A DNA stretch of 36,611 bases, taken from NCBI GenBank assembly GCA_028280565.1, contig JANQLQ010000011.1:1-36611 (forward strand), in the 5' to 3' direction. The notes beneath the pieces were generated by a model. It was not told the DNA's origin. It saw only the letters and a program-made list of their open reading frames with translations, and did no database searches. The stretch is from Fulvivirga sp. Lineage in GTDB: Bacteria; Bacteroidota; Bacteroidia; Cytophagales; Cyclobacteriaceae. Positions 17,692 through 26,728 of the stretch are shown here, piece by piece. The number at the start of each line of letters is the position of its first letter. The stretch's first letter is position 1. A program made the position numbers and the translations under genes.

Positions 17692-17886
17692 CTAGGTTAG
17701 GTTAAGCCTTAAATGACGTATCGTGTACAGTATGAGCGGTTTTAAGTATTGATCAGTCAGCAATAGGCAAAGGGCAGTAGGCAAAAAATTATATAGGTTT
17801 GCCGATTGGATACTGTTAACTGCCGACTTTAAGAACGGGACTGGAAAAAATAGCTAACCGTCCAATTACACTTAACTTAACACCAG
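17692..17886 (+). repeat. Dispersed MITE-like repeat, copy C
   Basis: About 195 bp, the most complete copy. The ends ctaggttaggttaagc and cttaacttaacaccag are imperfect terminal inverted repeats. Inside are ttaaatgacgtatcgtgtac (nearly identical to copy B), a GGCAATAGGCA / GGCAGTAGGCA core with an imperfect reverse-complementary arm (gttaactgccgac), and tttaagaacggga...ggaaaaaatagc...cgtccaattac shared with copies A and B. It ends about 8 bp from the stop codon of the nucleoside transporter gene. Confidence 0.78.
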
Positions 17887-17894
17887 TGGAAGGA

Positions 17895-19181
17895 TCACCC
17901 GAATAGGGCACCGGCAATGGTTGCCGTCATCATCGTTGCGAGTGTGGCGGCTAGCAGTGCTTTAAGTCCTAACCGGGATAGGTCACTTTGACGGCTGGGC
18001 GCCATCCCTCCTATTCCACCGATCTGGATAGCAATGGAGCTAAAATTTGCAAAGCCACAAAGGGCATAGGTAGAGATCACCACGGATTTCTCGCTCAAAG
18101 CGCCTGCTTGCTTAAATTCAGCCAAGCTCAGGTAGGCAACAAACTCGTTGATCACGATCTTTTGGCCCAAAAGGCTTCCTACGCGTACTGCTTCATCCCA
18201 TTCTACCCCCATAACGAACGCAAAAAGCCTGAATACCTGGCCAAGTATATATTCTAGCGAAAAGCCGGTAAATACACCATTGGTACTTTGCACTACAAAA
18301 GTGTTAAGCCCGGTCCAAGAACCAATTCCATCCACCAGGATCCAGTTTAGCGCAAAGATGACAGCGATGAAAGCCAGCAGCATAGACCCGATGTTCAGCG
18401 CTAATTTCAACCCATCCGCAGCCCCACGGGCCAGGGCATCGATCAGGTTCACCCCTAACGTATCTTGCATAACTTTTAGCTCTGTATCGATCTCATCCGG
18501 CTGGGTCTCCGGCATCACGATCTTAGCGAGAACGATCGCTGCGGGAGCGTTCATGATCGAGGCGCTGAGCAGGTATGCAGCATATTTGGCTCTTTCCGTG
18601 GGATCATCACCCCCGAGGAAAGCTACATACCCTGCGAGTACCCCACCTGCAATGGTGGCCATACCCCCTGTCATGAGGCACATTAATTCCGAGGTGGTCA
18701 TTCTCTTTACAAAAGGCCTAACTAGCAAAGGGGCCTCCGTTTGACCTAAAAAGATGTTACCCGCTGCCGACAAACTTTCTGCCCCACTTAGACGCATGGT
18801 ACGGGCCATGATCCAGGCAATGCCAAATACTACCTTTTGCAGTACCCCTAGGTAATAAAGTCCTGCTGATACTGTAGAAAAAAAGATGACCGTGGGGAGG
18901 ACTTGGAAAGCGAAAATAAATCCCAATTTATCCGTGGCCAGGTCCCCGAACAAGAATTTGGCGCCGTCTGTGGAGAAACTTAAAAACTTAACAAATTTAG
19001 CACTGACCCAATCAAACCCCTGCGCCACGAAGGCCACTTTGGTGATGAGCAAGGCAAACACAATTTGTAATAACAGCCCTACTACTACTAGCCTCCAGTC
19101 TATTTTTTTGCGGTAATTAGAAAACAGGTAGGCGATTCCCACTAAGAATGCAAGCCCAAGAAGTCCCCTAAGATAATCCAT
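17895..19181 (-). CDS. Concentrative nucleoside transporter (CNT/NupC family)
   Basis: Inner-membrane symporter that takes up nucleosides with H+ or Na+. The 428-residue protein has an N-terminal three-helix part, a Gate-like middle and a C-terminal nucleoside-transport domain. Family residues are present: ESLSAAGNIFLGQTEAPLL with GQTE at 146-149, NEFVAYLSLAEF, and the final ALCGFANFSSIAIQIGGIGGMAP segment. Preference between nucleosides and the coupling ion cannot be read from sequence by eye. It is the last gene of the minus-strand unit etfB-etfA-nuclease-transporter, 21 bp after the nuclease gene. Repeat copy C lies immediately downstream. Confidence 0.94.
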   Translation of the reverse strand: MDYLRGLLGLAFLVGIAYLFSNYRKKIDWRLVVVGLLLQIVFALLITKVAFVAQGFDWVSAKFVKFLSFSTDGAKFLFGDLATDKLGFIFAFQVLPTVIFFSTVSAGLYYLGVLQKVVFGIAWIMARTMRLSGAESLSAAGNIFLGQTEAPLLVRPFVKRMTTSELMCLMTGGMATIAGGVLAGYVAFLGGDDPTERAKYAAYLLSASIMNAPAAIVLAKIVMPETQPDEIDTELKVMQDTLGVNLIDALARGAADGLKLALNIGSMLLAFIAVIFALNWILVDGIGSWTGLNTFVVQSTNGVFTGFSLEYILGQVFRLFAFVMGVEWDEAVRVGSLLGQKIVINEFVAYLSLAEFKQAGALSEKSVVISTYALCGFANFSSIAIQIGGIGGMAPSRQSDLSRLGLKALLAATLATMMTATIAGALFG

Positions 19182-19202
19182 TGGTAAAAAAGGAGGCTCG
19201 CG

Positions 19203-19802
19203 TCAATTGCGTTTACTTAGTTCATCCCTTATTTTTGCGGCTTTTTCATAGTCTTCATTCTCAATGGCATCATTGAGCATGTCTTTCAGCCGGTCTACGG
19301 ATTGATTCTTCAGGTCGTCGATTTGTTTGCTAACGGGCTTTTTCTCTGCTTTTATTTCGCTGCGGAGTTCAGCTATTTCATCTTCATTCTCATCTGTGAG
19401 CACTATACCTGCTTCTGCCAGTATCGCTTCATAGGTAAAAATGGGAGAATCAAACCGCAAGCCAATGGCTATGGCATCGGACGGGCGCGCATCGATCTCT
19501 AGGGTTTTACTTCCATCGCTACACACGATCTTTGCAAAAAACACTCCTTCCTTAAGATCACTGATAATGATCTCTTCTACTTTGTAATCAAAGCTATGGG
19601 CGAACGATTTGAAAAGATCGTGTGTCATGGGCCGGTTAGGTATTATTTTTTCAATCTCGATAGCGATGGCCTGGGCCTCAAACATACCAATTATGATAGG
19701 CAAACGACGATTACCATCCGTCTCCCCTAATACTAAAGCAAACGAACCCGATTGCGACTGGCTCGAAGAGAGCCCTAATATTTCTAATTTTATCTTATCC
19801 AC
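19203..19802 (-). CDS. Bifunctional nuclease family protein (DUF151 + UVR domain)
   Basis: A 199-residue protein. Residues about 1-135 are the DUF151/bifunctional nuclease domain (LPIIIGMFEAQAIAIEIE; RPMTHDLF; LEIDARPSDAIAIGLR). An acidic linker follows, and residues about 160-198 form a UVR-type helical hairpin (DRLKDMLNDAIENEDYEKAAKIRDEL), as in UvrB/UvrC partners. Plant and bacterial relatives have been reported to have DNase/RNase activity, but the cellular role in Bacteroidota is unknown. The start is GTG at 19802, 3 bp after the etfA stop, so it is very likely translated with the ETF genes. Confidence 0.92.
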   Translation of the reverse strand: MDKIKLEILGLSSSQSQSGSFALVLGETDGNRRLPIIIGMFEAQAIAIEIEKIIPNRPMTHDLFKSFAHSFDYKVEEIIISDLKEGVFFAKIVCSDGSKTLEIDARPSDAIAIGLRFDSPIFTYEAILAEAGIVLTDENEDEIAELRSEIKAEKKPVSKQIDDLKNQSVDRLKDMLNDAIENEDYEKAAKIRDELSKRN

Positions 19803-19805
19803 AGG

Positions 19806-20762
19806 CTATTTTGCTGCCTTTAAAGCCTCTGTTAATTTAGGGACTATTTCAAATGCGTCCCCAGCAATACCATAGTCGGCAGCTTTAAAGAATGGGGCTT
19901 CAGTGTCTTTGTTTATGACTACTATATATTTAGAGCTATTCACACCCGCTAAATGTTGTATGGCTCCTGATATTCCTACGGCTATGTACAGTTGAGGGCT
20001 AACCTTCACACCTGTTTGCCCAACGTGCTCATGGTGTGGCCGCCATCCCACATCAGAAACAGGTTTGCTACAACCCGTAGCTGCTATCAACTCTTTTGCC
20101 AAATCTTCGATCATTCCCCAGTTTTCAGGGCCTTTTAATCCTCTACCTCCCGAAACTACAATTTCTGCCTCAGGTAACAAAATATCCCCGGTAGCTTTAT
20201 CTACACTTGTGATTTTTGCCCCAAAATCATCGTCATTTAACTGGGCCTCGAAGCTTTCCACGCTTACCGGCTGACCTATTTCCTTTATTTCTGCTGCATT
20301 CTTCTTGATGGCAATTATTTTCTTTGCCTTGGTTAATTCCACATTAGCAAAGGCCTTGCCGGTGTAGATACTTCTCTTCACCCTAAACCCGTTAGAGGTA
20401 TCAGGTAACTCCGTTACATTGGATACCAAACTAGCCTCCTGCTTGATGGCCACCCTCGCCGAAACAGGGTTACCCAAAGATGAATTTGCCAATACAAGGA
20501 TTTCTGCATTTACAGCCGTCATCACTTGCGCTATAGCATTGGAGTAAGCCTGTATTACTCCTTGGTTTAATCGTTCGTCAGCTATTTGTAAAACTTTATT
20601 GGCACCGTACTTGCCCAGCGCTTCCAATTCTGTGGCATCGGTTTCGTTACCCATGGCCAGCGCCACTACTTCACCACCCAATGCCGCGGCGTAAGCGACC
20701 GCTTCTAAAGATGTTTTTTTTATTTTACCTTCTGCGCTCTCTACAAAAACTAGTACTGTCAT
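19806..20762 (-). CDS. etfA: Electron transfer flavoprotein subunit alpha
   Basis: The FAD-carrying subunit of ETF, which accepts electrons from acyl-CoA and other dehydrogenases and passes them to ETF:quinone oxidoreductase. The C-terminal FAD domain is clear: SKPVSDVGWRPHHEHVGQTGVKVSPQLYIAVGISGAIQHLAG, with the flavin-contacting VGQTG and GISGAIQH motifs. The N-terminal alpha/beta domain (1-185) is of the usual length. 318 residues, normal. It lies 22 bp after etfB in the same minus-strand unit. Confidence 0.96.
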   Translation of the reverse strand: MTVLVFVESAEGKIKKTSLEAVAYAAALGGEVVALAMGNETDATELEALGKYGANKVLQIADERLNQGVIQAYSNAIAQVMTAVNAEILVLANSSLGNPVSARVAIKQEASLVSNVTELPDTSNGFRVKRSIYTGKAFANVELTKAKKIIAIKKNAAEIKEIGQPVSVESFEAQLNDDDFGAKITSVDKATGDILLPEAEIVVSGGRGLKGPENWGMIEDLAKELIAATGCSKPVSDVGWRPHHEHVGQTGVKVSPQLYIAVGISGAIQHLAGVNSSKYIVVINKDTEAPFFKAADYGIAGDAFEIVPKLTEALKAAK

Positions 20763-20784
20763 GTTCTATCGTTTATCTCCCCAA

Positions 20785-21522
20785 TTATATTACTTTGGCC
20801 TCATTTTTCAACAGGTCCACTAATTCAGATACGTTTTCAGGATCAATCATCTTCACAGCTCCCTTGGCAGGTGGTAATTCAAATTTTTCCAGCTGGGTAT
20901 TTTGTTCATCACCCGATGGCTCTACTACATTCAAAGGTTTAGTCCGTGCGGACATTATACCTCTCATATTGGGGATCTTCCATTCGGCGATTGGCTCTTG
21001 GCAACCGGCCACCAATGGCATCGTTACTTCTAAATACTCCTTTCCTCCTTCTATTTCGCGCGACATCTTGGCAGTATCCCCGTCGATATCTAAGGTCATC
21101 ACGGGGGATATTGAGGGAAGCCCTAACATCTCTCCTACCATACCGTGCACCATACCGCCGTTAAAGTCGATGGATTCTCTTCCCATAAGGATAAGGTCGT
21201 ACCCCTGGTCTTTGGCTTGGTCCGCGATCTGCTTTGCAACAAAATAAGAATCCGTAGGTTCCGCATTTACTCGAATGGCTTCGTCCGCCCCTATAGCCAA
21301 GGCTTTTCGTATCGTAGGTTCCGTTTCCGGACCTCCCACGTTCAATACCGTAATGCTTCCTCCCAACTGCTCTTTTAACTCCACTGCTCTTGCCAGCGCA
21401 TAGTCATCATAAGGTCCAATGATAAACTGCACTCCATTCGAGTCAAACTTCTTATCTCCATCCGTGAAAGCGATCCGGGATGTAGTATCCGGAACATGAG
21501 TGATACAAACTAATATTTTCAT
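20785..21522 (-). CDS. etfB: Electron transfer flavoprotein subunit beta
   Basis: The AMP-binding subunit that forms the heterodimeric ETF with EtfA. The protein has 245 residues, starts MKILVCITHVPDTTSRIAF, and has the family segments PYDDYALARAVELKEQLGGSITVLNVG, ADEAIRV, and LILMGRESIDFNGGMVHGMVGEMLGLP. It is the first gene of the minus-strand unit and is divergent from the TPR gene at 21617, with 94 bp between them for the two promoters. Confidence 0.96.
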   Translation of the reverse strand: MKILVCITHVPDTTSRIAFTDGDKKFDSNGVQFIIGPYDDYALARAVELKEQLGGSITVLNVGGPETEPTIRKALAIGADEAIRVNAEPTDSYFVAKQIADQAKDQGYDLILMGRESIDFNGGMVHGMVGEMLGLPSISPVMTLDIDGDTAKMSREIEGGKEYLEVTMPLVAGCQEPIAEWKIPNMRGIMSARTKPLNVVEPSGDEQNTQLEKFELPPAKGAVKMIDPENVSELVDLLKNEAKVI

Positions 21523-21563
21523 TTAGAACTTTATAGGTTATAAAAACTATGGTTTAAAGGGAC

Positions 21564-21571
21564 TATTTTTG
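21564..21571 (+). promoter_or_regulatory. -7 box (TATTTTTG) for the TPR gene
   Basis: TATTTTTG agrees with TAnnTTTG and lies 45 bp before the ATG at 21617 in the divergent etfB/TPR gap. No convincing -33 box is visible. Confidence 0.4.
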
Positions 21572-21616
21572 CCGTGAAGATAATGAATTAAAGAGCAAAT
21601 AAAAATTGAATGCCAG

Positions 21617-21934
21617 ATGAATTCTCAGCGGTTAAAACTCCTCCAGGAATACCTTAAAAGCGATCCTAATGACCCTTTTAACCTCTATGCGATCGCCACG
21701 GAGTACCGCAACGAAGCTCCCCGGAAAGCGCTAGAATATTTTGAACAATTGCTCACCCAACATCCCGATTATCTCCCTACTTATTACCATGCTGCCAACT
21801 TGTATGCCGAGCTCGGCAAAGACAGCAGCGCAGAAGAAATCTATAATAAAGGTATAGCGCTGGCCAAGCTTCAAGGTAACTCACTGGCACTTAGGGAGCT
21901 GCAAAACGCCTTGGATGAATTCTTGTTTGAATAG
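21617..21934 (+). CDS. Small tetratricopeptide repeat protein
   Basis: A 105-residue soluble protein made almost entirely of TPR helices: SDPNDPFNLYAIATEYRNEAPRKALEYFEQLL and then HPDYLPTYYHAANLYAELGKDSSAEEIYNKGIALA, with a short C-terminal helix. About two and a half repeats; no signal peptide or membrane helix. Such proteins usually act as protein-binding adaptors; the partner is unknown. It stands alone between the ETF unit (divergent) and the rpsF operon. Confidence 0.85.
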   Translation: MNSQRLKLLQEYLKSDPNDPFNLYAIATEYRNEAPRKALEYFEQLLTQHPDYLPTYYHAANLYAELGKDSSAEEIYNKGIALAKLQGNSLALRELQNALDEFLFE

Positions 21935-22051
21935 TATAATATTTCCCATGTATATGCCCTGGTCGTGATGAGCGTTTTACCTTGTAAATTTTAAGAGCGT
22001 GAGATCCGGGGACAAGATATTTCTTTATTTTTAAAATTGATCAAATAATAT

Positions 22052-22059
22052 TAAATTTG
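22052..22059 (+). promoter_or_regulatory. -7 box (TAAATTTG) for the rpsF operon
   Basis: TAAATTTG fits TAnnTTTG and lies 40 bp before the rpsF ATG in a very AT-rich stretch, as expected for a ribosomal protein promoter. A -33 TTTG is not obvious. Confidence 0.5.
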
Positions 22060-22091
22060 CACCTCAAAATTTTTAAACACAATAATTCATT

Positions 22092-22463
22092 ATGAAAAAC
22101 TACGAGACGGTATTCATTTTAAATCCCGTTTTGTCTGAAGATCAGATGAAGGATACTGTCCAGAAATTCACTAAGGTACTCACTGACGCTAAGGCGGAAA
22201 TGATCAATGAAGAGAATTGGGGATTGATGAAGCTGGCTTATCCCATCCAGCACAAATCCACGGGCTTCTATAACCTTATTGAATTCAAGGCAGACCCATC
22301 CGTTATCGACAAATTAGAAACGGAATTCAGACGAGACGAGGCAGTTATGCGCTTTTTGACCACTGCGTTAGACAAGCATGCTGTAGAGTATAACGAGCGA
22401 AGAAGAAAAGGAGCTTTCAAAAAAGATAAGAAAGCCAAGGCTAAGGAGGAGCCTGTATCATGA
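22092..22463 (+). CDS. rpsF: 30S ribosomal protein S6
   Basis: A component of the 30S subunit platform that binds 16S rRNA together with S18. The 123 residues open with [20 protein letters not shown] and contain [28 protein letters not shown] and the [22 protein letters not shown] segment, the standard S6 pattern, followed by a basic tail. Its stop codon overlaps the rpsR start (ATGA at 22460-22463). First gene of the rpsF-rpsR-rplI operon. Confidence 0.97.
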   Translation: MKNYETVFILNPVLSEDQMKDTVQKFTKVLTDAKAEMINEENWGLMKLAYPIQHKSTGFYNLIEFKADPSVIDKLETEFRRDEAVMRFLTTALDKHAVEYNERRRKGAFKKDKKAKAKEEPVS

Positions 22464-22711
22464 CATTAATGAATGAACCTCTTAACAGGGGAGAGAACAG
22501 GAACAAGTATTGCCGGTTTAAGAAAAACGGCATCAAATACATTGATTACAAAGACCCTGAATTCCTTTTGAAATTCGTGAACGAGCAGGGTAAGATATTA
22601 CCTCGAAGGATTACCGGGACAAGCCTGAAGTTCCAGAAAAAAGTGGCACAGGCTGTTAAAAAAGCACGGCATTTGGCCCTATTGCCCTACGTAACCGATT
22701 CTTTAAAATAA
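22460..22711 (+). CDS. rpsR: 30S ribosomal protein S18
   Basis: The partner of S6 on the 30S platform. 83 residues with a Bacteroidota-style extended N-terminus and the core [52 protein letters not shown]. The ATG overlaps the rpsF stop by four bases, and AAGGAGGAG precedes it, an unusually strong Shine-Dalgarno for this phylum; a second in-frame ATG follows three codons later. Confidence 0.97.
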   Translation: MTLMNEPLNRGENRNKYCRFKKNGIKYIDYKDPEFLLKFVNEQGKILPRRITGTSLKFQKKVAQAVKKARHLALLPYVTDSLK

Positions 22712-22720
22712 GGAGGAGAG

Positions 22721-23161
22721 ATGGAAATAATATTGAGACAAGACATCCAGGGCTTGGGGTATAAGAACGATACGGTAACTGTAAAACCGGGGTATGCCAG
22801 GAACTACCTTATCCCACAAGGTTTTGCTATCGTAGCCAATGCCTCTAACCAAAAGAAAATCGCAGAAAATATAAAGCAAGCTGCGCATAAGGCTGAAAAG
22901 CTTAAAAAAGATGCCGAAGAGATCGCCAACAAGATGGGTGAGTTGATCATCGAGATCGGCACGAAGGCCGGGGATAGCGGTAAGATCTTTGGCGCGGTGA
23001 CAACACTCCAAGTTTCAGATGCACTAAAAACCAAGGGATTTGAAGTGGACAGGAAAAAGATAGTGCTCCCTAGTATTAAGCAAATAGGTGAGTATACAGC
23101 TACCTTAGACCTGCACCGTGAGGTGAAGCATGACATTACTATAAAAGTGATAGCTGAATAA
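22721..23161 (+). CDS. rplI: 50S ribosomal protein L9
   Basis: Binds 23S rRNA near the L1 stalk base and helps keep reading frame. The N-terminal domain (about 1-52) has MEIILRQDIQGLGYKNDTVTVKPGYARNYLIPQG; a long connecting helix (about 50-80) leads to a C-terminal domain ending DLHREVKHDITIKVIAE. 146 residues, normal. A clear AAGGAGGAG Shine-Dalgarno lies before the ATG; the gene follows rpsR by 9 bp and is closed by a terminator. Confidence 0.97.
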   Translation: MEIILRQDIQGLGYKNDTVTVKPGYARNYLIPQGFAIVANASNQKKIAENIKQAAHKAEKLKKDAEEIANKMGELIIEIGTKAGDSGKIFGAVTTLQVSDALKTKGFEVDRKKIVLPSIKQIGEYTATLDLHREVKHDITIKVIAE

Positions 23162-23182
23162 GGCTTTAATTATCATTGTGTG

Positions 23183-23215
23183 AAAGCCGTGGAATACAAT
23201 TTCACGGCTTTTTTT
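23183..23215 (+). terminator. Rho-independent terminator of the rpsF-rpsR-rplI operon
   Basis: AAAGCCGTG, loop of about ten bases, CACGGCTTT, then T residues. It begins about 22 bp after the rplI stop. Confidence 0.92.
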
Positions 23216-23316
23216 ATGGCCTAGGGCAACCCCATTCATCCTAACCCTGTCCCAAAACCATGGTACCGGGAAAATACTTGTCTCAAACATCCCGTGTAGG
23301 ACTTACAACAACTTCC

Positions 23317-23324
23317 TATCTTTG
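23317..23324 (+). promoter_or_regulatory. -7 box (TATCTTTG) immediately before the GSCFA gene
   Basis: TATCTTTG is an exact TAnnTTTG match and ends only 3 bp before the ATG at 23328. A start site about 6 nt downstream would fall on or next to the start codon, implying a leaderless or nearly leaderless mRNA if the box is used. No clear -33 box is seen. Confidence 0.4.
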
Positions 23325-23327
23325 TGC

Positions 23328-24302
23328 ATGTTCCGGACAGAGCTAGACCCGCAACCTTCTTCATGGACGATCACGCACGACTCTCCTACCCTTACCATAG
23401 GGTCTTGTTTCTCAGGTTGTATGGGACATCGTTTTGAAAAGAACAAATTCCCAGTACTCTCCAATCCTTTTGGAACGGTTTACAACCCCATTTCCATATT
23501 CAAATTACTAGGCCACGCCATCGATAACTCCGATCCTAGTGAGTCTCATTTCATAGAAACCCAAGACCTTTGGGTCCACCTAGACTTTCACTCAAAATTC
23601 TCCTCTACGGACAAGGTGGCTCTAGGGCAGGCCACCCGGCACGCTATACAAAATACACATCAATTTCTTAAGACTGCAAAATACTTGGTCGTAACGTTGG
23701 GTACGGCCCTAGTGTATAAATCCAAAACATCCGGTGAGATCGTGGCCAATTGCCACAAAATACCGGCTCGAGAATTTTCGAAACACTTACTCACTCAAAA
23801 GCAGGTAGTGGAGGCTTTCTCCGGGTTATTAGAAAAATTGGCCCATTTCAATACGTCCTTACGTTTGATCTTGACGGTATCCCCGGTACGACATATAAAA
23901 GATAGCTTGGAAGTAAACGCTGTGAGTAAATCCCTTTTACGGCTCGCTTGCGACACTTTGGCTAGCCAGTGTGCACATGTCACTTATTTTCCCAGCTATG
24001 AGATCATGATGGATGACCTACGGGACTACCGGTTTTACGCCACGGATATGATCCATCCCAGCGAACAAGCTGAAGAGTATATTTGGAATAAGTTCGCGTC
24101 CGTTTACTTCAACAGCGAGACACAAGCATTGTTGAAAAAGTGGTCGTCTATCCAAAATGCGCTAGAACACAGACCATTTAACCCGTCATCTGGCGCACAT
24201 CAAAAATTTATCCGGCAAACTATTCAGCGGGTACAGGAATTAAGTGATAAGTTTGATATAACCCGGGAGTTGGACCGGCTTAAAAAACAGTTGGTCTCAT
24301 GA
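23328..24302 (+). CDS. GSCFA domain-containing protein
   Basis: A 324-residue cytoplasmic-looking protein with the naming motif in [32 protein letters not shown] near the start, and the conserved end block [17 protein letters not shown], which resembles the Asp-His block of SGNH-type hydrolases. The family is widespread in Bacteroidota; the activity is not established. I place the start at ATG 23328 rather than the TTG 6 bp upstream. The stop overlaps the next gene by ATGA, suggesting translational coupling with the YyaL-type gene. Confidence 0.9.
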   Translation: MFRTELDPQPSSWTITHDSPTLTIGSCFSGCMGHRFEKNKFPVLSNPFGTVYNPISIFKLLGHAIDNSDPSESHFIETQDLWVHLDFHSKFSSTDKVALGQATRHAIQNTHQFLKTAKYLVVTLGTALVYKSKTSGEIVANCHKIPAREFSKHLLTQKQVVEAFSGLLEKLAHFNTSLRLILTVSPVRHIKDSLEVNAVSKSLLRLACDTLASQCAHVTYFPSYEIMMDDLRDYRFYATDMIHPSEQAEEYIWNKFASVYFNSETQALLKKWSSIQNALEHRPFNPSSGAHQKFIRQTIQRVQELSDKFDITRELDRLKKQLVS

Positions 24303-26422
24303 ACAGGTTAAGGGATATGAACAAATTTCTCCTTTTTTCAATCACACTCCTGCTTTTGGCAGGGTGCCATCCAACTGACAATCAAATGCAAGCACATAAC
24401 GAAAATTCAAAGAAGGCTAACAGGCTGATCGATAGCAGCAGCCCATACCTGCTACAGCATGCCTATAATCCTGTAAACTGGTATCCCTGGGGAGAAGAGG
24501 CACTAGAGAAAGCCAAAGCCGAGGACAAACCGATATTGGTGAGCATAGGGTATTCTTCGTGCCATTGGTGCCATGTTATGGAAAGAGAGTCTTTTGAGAA
24601 TGACAGCATCGCCAAGATCATGAACGAAAGTGTCATTGCCATCAAAGTAGATCGCGAGGAGCGTCCCGATGTGGACCAGGTCTACATGGACGCTGTCCAA
24701 GTAATGGGGATGAATGGCGGCTGGCCACTTAATGTCTTCTTAACGCCGGATCAGAAGCCATTTTACGGGGGTACCTATTTCCCCCCAGCTCAATGGGCCA
24801 AGCTGCTGCGCAGTGTATCAAAAGCCTTCCAAGAACAACGCGGTGAAATCGAAAAGTCCGCCGATGACCTTGCCAATGCCGTTTCTGCCAGCGAGGTGAT
24901 CAAGTACCGGTTAGAGGAAACCGGGGAGGAGTTCAAAGTAGAAATATTAGATACGCTATTCAATCGCTTAAGCCAGAAATTTGACATCGAGCAAGGGGGC
25001 TTTAACCGGGCACCTAAATTCCCTATGCCCAGCAACTGGCTCTTCCTACTACGCTACTATCACCACTCAGGAAATACCGAAGCGCTCAAACACTTGGAGT
25101 TGACCCTCGACAGGATTGCTATGGGTGGCATCTTTGACCAGGTAGGCGGGGGCTGGGCCCGGTATTCAACAGATGCCGAGTGGTTAGCGCCTCACTTCGA
25201 AAAAATGCTGTATGACAACGGCCAATTGGTAAGCCTCTATTCCGAAGCCTTTCAAGTGACGGGGAAAAAGCTGTATCGCGAGGTGGTGTATAAAACAATA
25301 GAATGGCTAGAACGGGAGATGCTGGACACATCCGGGGGATTTTACTCGGCGTTAGACGCGGATAGTGAAGGGGAAGAAGGTAAGTTTTACGTGTGGAACG
25401 AGCAAGAGGTGGATGACCTGCTCGGCGAGAGATCTGCATTGGTCAAGGCTTATTATGATGTTTCTGCCGGTGGCAACTGGGAAGGAAAAAACATCTTGAG
25501 AAGAACGGTGACTGCCGAAACATTTATAAAAAATAATAACATCACCGCGGAAGAACTACAGGCATCCATAGCAGCTGCCGACAACCTGCTATTGGAAGAA
25601 AGGCAAAAACGTGTACCCCCGGGTATGGATGACAAAATCTTATCCGGCTGGAACGGCCTCATGCTCAAAGGACTGGTAGATGCCTATGAAGCCTTCGATG
25701 AACGTAAATTCTTGACGCTGGCAAAAGCTAATGCCAATTTCCTGGTTTCAGAAATGAAAGACGGCCCCGGGCTATACCGGTCATACAAGAACGGCGACGC
25801 CCAGATCGACGCTTACTTAGAGGACTACGCCTTCGTCATTGATGGACTGATCGCGTTGTACCAAGTCACATTCGAAGAAAAATGGATCGACAAAGCCCAT
25901 GAGCTTACGGATTATGTTATTGAGCATTTTTATGATGAAACGGAAGGCTTTTTCTTTTACACCGATGATCGTTCCGAGAAGCTGATCGCGAGGAAAAAAG
26001 AAGTTTTTGATAATGTGATCCCTGCTTCCAACTCCCAAATGGCGGTCAACCTCCATTATTTGGGGATAATTTTTGACCGGGAAGATCTAAAAAGCAAGGC
26101 CATTGAAATGATGTCCAAAATGGCCCAGGTCATGCAGGACGAGCCGGGATATTTATCAAATTGGGCGATCCTTTACAGTTATCTAGCTTCTCCCACCGCG
26201 GAGATATCTATAGTGGGAGAAGATATTGATGCCATTACCCGTGAATTTGTAAAAAGATATTTACCAAACAAGGTGATCATGGGAACGACGGAAAAAAGTG
26301 ACCTGCCACTAGTAAAGGGTAAAACCACCCGGAATGGTGAAACTACCATTTACGTCTGTTATGATAAAACGTGCAAACTGCCTGTTACTTCCGTGGAAAG
26401 TGCTTATGAGCAGATACGGTGA
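24299..26422 (+). CDS. DUF255/YyaL-type thioredoxin-fold lipoprotein
   Basis: A 707-residue member of the YyaL/spermatogenesis-associated protein 20 family. The N-terminus is a lipoprotein signal (LLLLAGC, Cys23), followed by a thioredoxin-like domain with the redox motif CHWC at 88-91 in [15 protein letters not shown] and the conserved [14 protein letters not shown] and [13 protein letters not shown] segments. The rest (about 210-700) is the alpha/alpha-toroid domain related to glycosyl hydrolases. Substrate and function are not established. The start ATG 24299 overlaps the GSCFA stop; ATG 24317 (MNKFLL) is an equally reasonable start with a more standard signal peptide. The lipobox points to envelope location, whereas many relatives lack a signal. 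Confidence 0.92.
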   Translation: MNRLRDMNKFLLFSITLLLLAGCHPTDNQMQAHNENSKKANRLIDSSSPYLLQHAYNPVNWYPWGEEALEKAKAEDKPILVSIGYSSCHWCHVMERESFENDSIAKIMNESVIAIKVDREERPDVDQVYMDAVQVMGMNGGWPLNVFLTPDQKPFYGGTYFPPAQWAKLLRSVSKAFQEQRGEIEKSADDLANAVSASEVIKYRLEETGEEFKVEILDTLFNRLSQKFDIEQGGFNRAPKFPMPSNWLFLLRYYHHSGNTEALKHLELTLDRIAMGGIFDQVGGGWARYSTDAEWLAPHFEKMLYDNGQLVSLYSEAFQVTGKKLYREVVYKTIEWLEREMLDTSGGFYSALDADSEGEEGKFYVWNEQEVDDLLGERSALVKAYYDVSAGGNWEGKNILRRTVTAETFIKNNNITAEELQASIAAADNLLLEERQKRVPPGMDDKILSGWNGLMLKGLVDAYEAFDERKFLTLAKANANFLVSEMKDGPGLYRSYKNGDAQIDAYLEDYAFVIDGLIALYQVTFEEKWIDKAHELTDYVIEHFYDETEGFFFYTDDRSEKLIARKKEVFDNVIPASNSQMAVNLHYLGIIFDREDLKSKAIEMMSKMAQVMQDEPGYLSNWAILYSYLASPTAEISIVGEDIDAITREFVKRYLPNKVIMGTTEKSDLPLVKGKTTRNGETTIYVCYDKTCKLPVTSVESAYEQIR

Positions 26423-26467
26423 GTAATATTAGGTTCTCGTGAAGTTTTAACCTTTCAACGGGCTCTC

Positions 26468-26725
26468 CTTTCAACTGGTCCGCGTTTGCAACGCGGACCC
26501 ATTGAGTAGCACAGGGCACTCACGCCAGCATTTGTAATGCGGGTACCCAACGAACACTGCAATCAAGACGAAAAACTCCCTTTTGCAAAAACCAGCACCC
26601 AGGCACTTATAATATAAGAATGTGAGTAACAAGAAATCTGCGAAGTGGCTGAACGAAAACCCAGCACACAACAAGCCGACCATACGCGATAAACGAGGCA
26701 GCAGATCCCGGGCATTTTCTTCGCT
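26468..26725. repeat. Tandem REP-like unit 1
   Basis: About 258 bp, starting ctttcaactggtccgcg and ending cattttcttcgctaa. It carries a perfect 10-bp stem with a 3-nt loop (GGTCCGCGTT TGC AACGCGGACC, 26477-26499) and a smaller GCATT TGT AATGC hairpin (26528-26540). The minus-strand frame across it is not a convincing gene. Unit 2 repeats it with a 261-bp period. Confidence 0.85.
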
Positions 26726-26728
26726 AAT

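Larger units (their letters stand above)
16538..17894. other. Long gene-poor region with degenerate repeats
   Basis: About 1.36 kb without a convincing gene. It contains an ATTCCGG / CCGGAAT inverted repeat (17073-17118) with a T-run after it, a 'ctctgcggctctcagcgg...ctctgtggtt' stretch (about 17211-17253) of a kind often seen in intergenic repeats, an orphan terminator at 17614-17648 and repeat copy C at 17692-17886. A 70-codon minus-strand frame at 16820-17032 and a plus frame through 17421-17636 look non-coding. Confidence 0.55.

Noticed and set aside
18148-18744. 198-codon plus-strand frame over the nucleoside transporter gene
   Set aside because: It is antisense to a clear transporter gene, Ser/Pro/Thr-rich, and lacks any domain.
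20681-21247. 188-codon plus-strand frame over the ETF genes
   Set aside because: It spans the etfB/etfA junction in antisense; both ETF genes are unmistakable.
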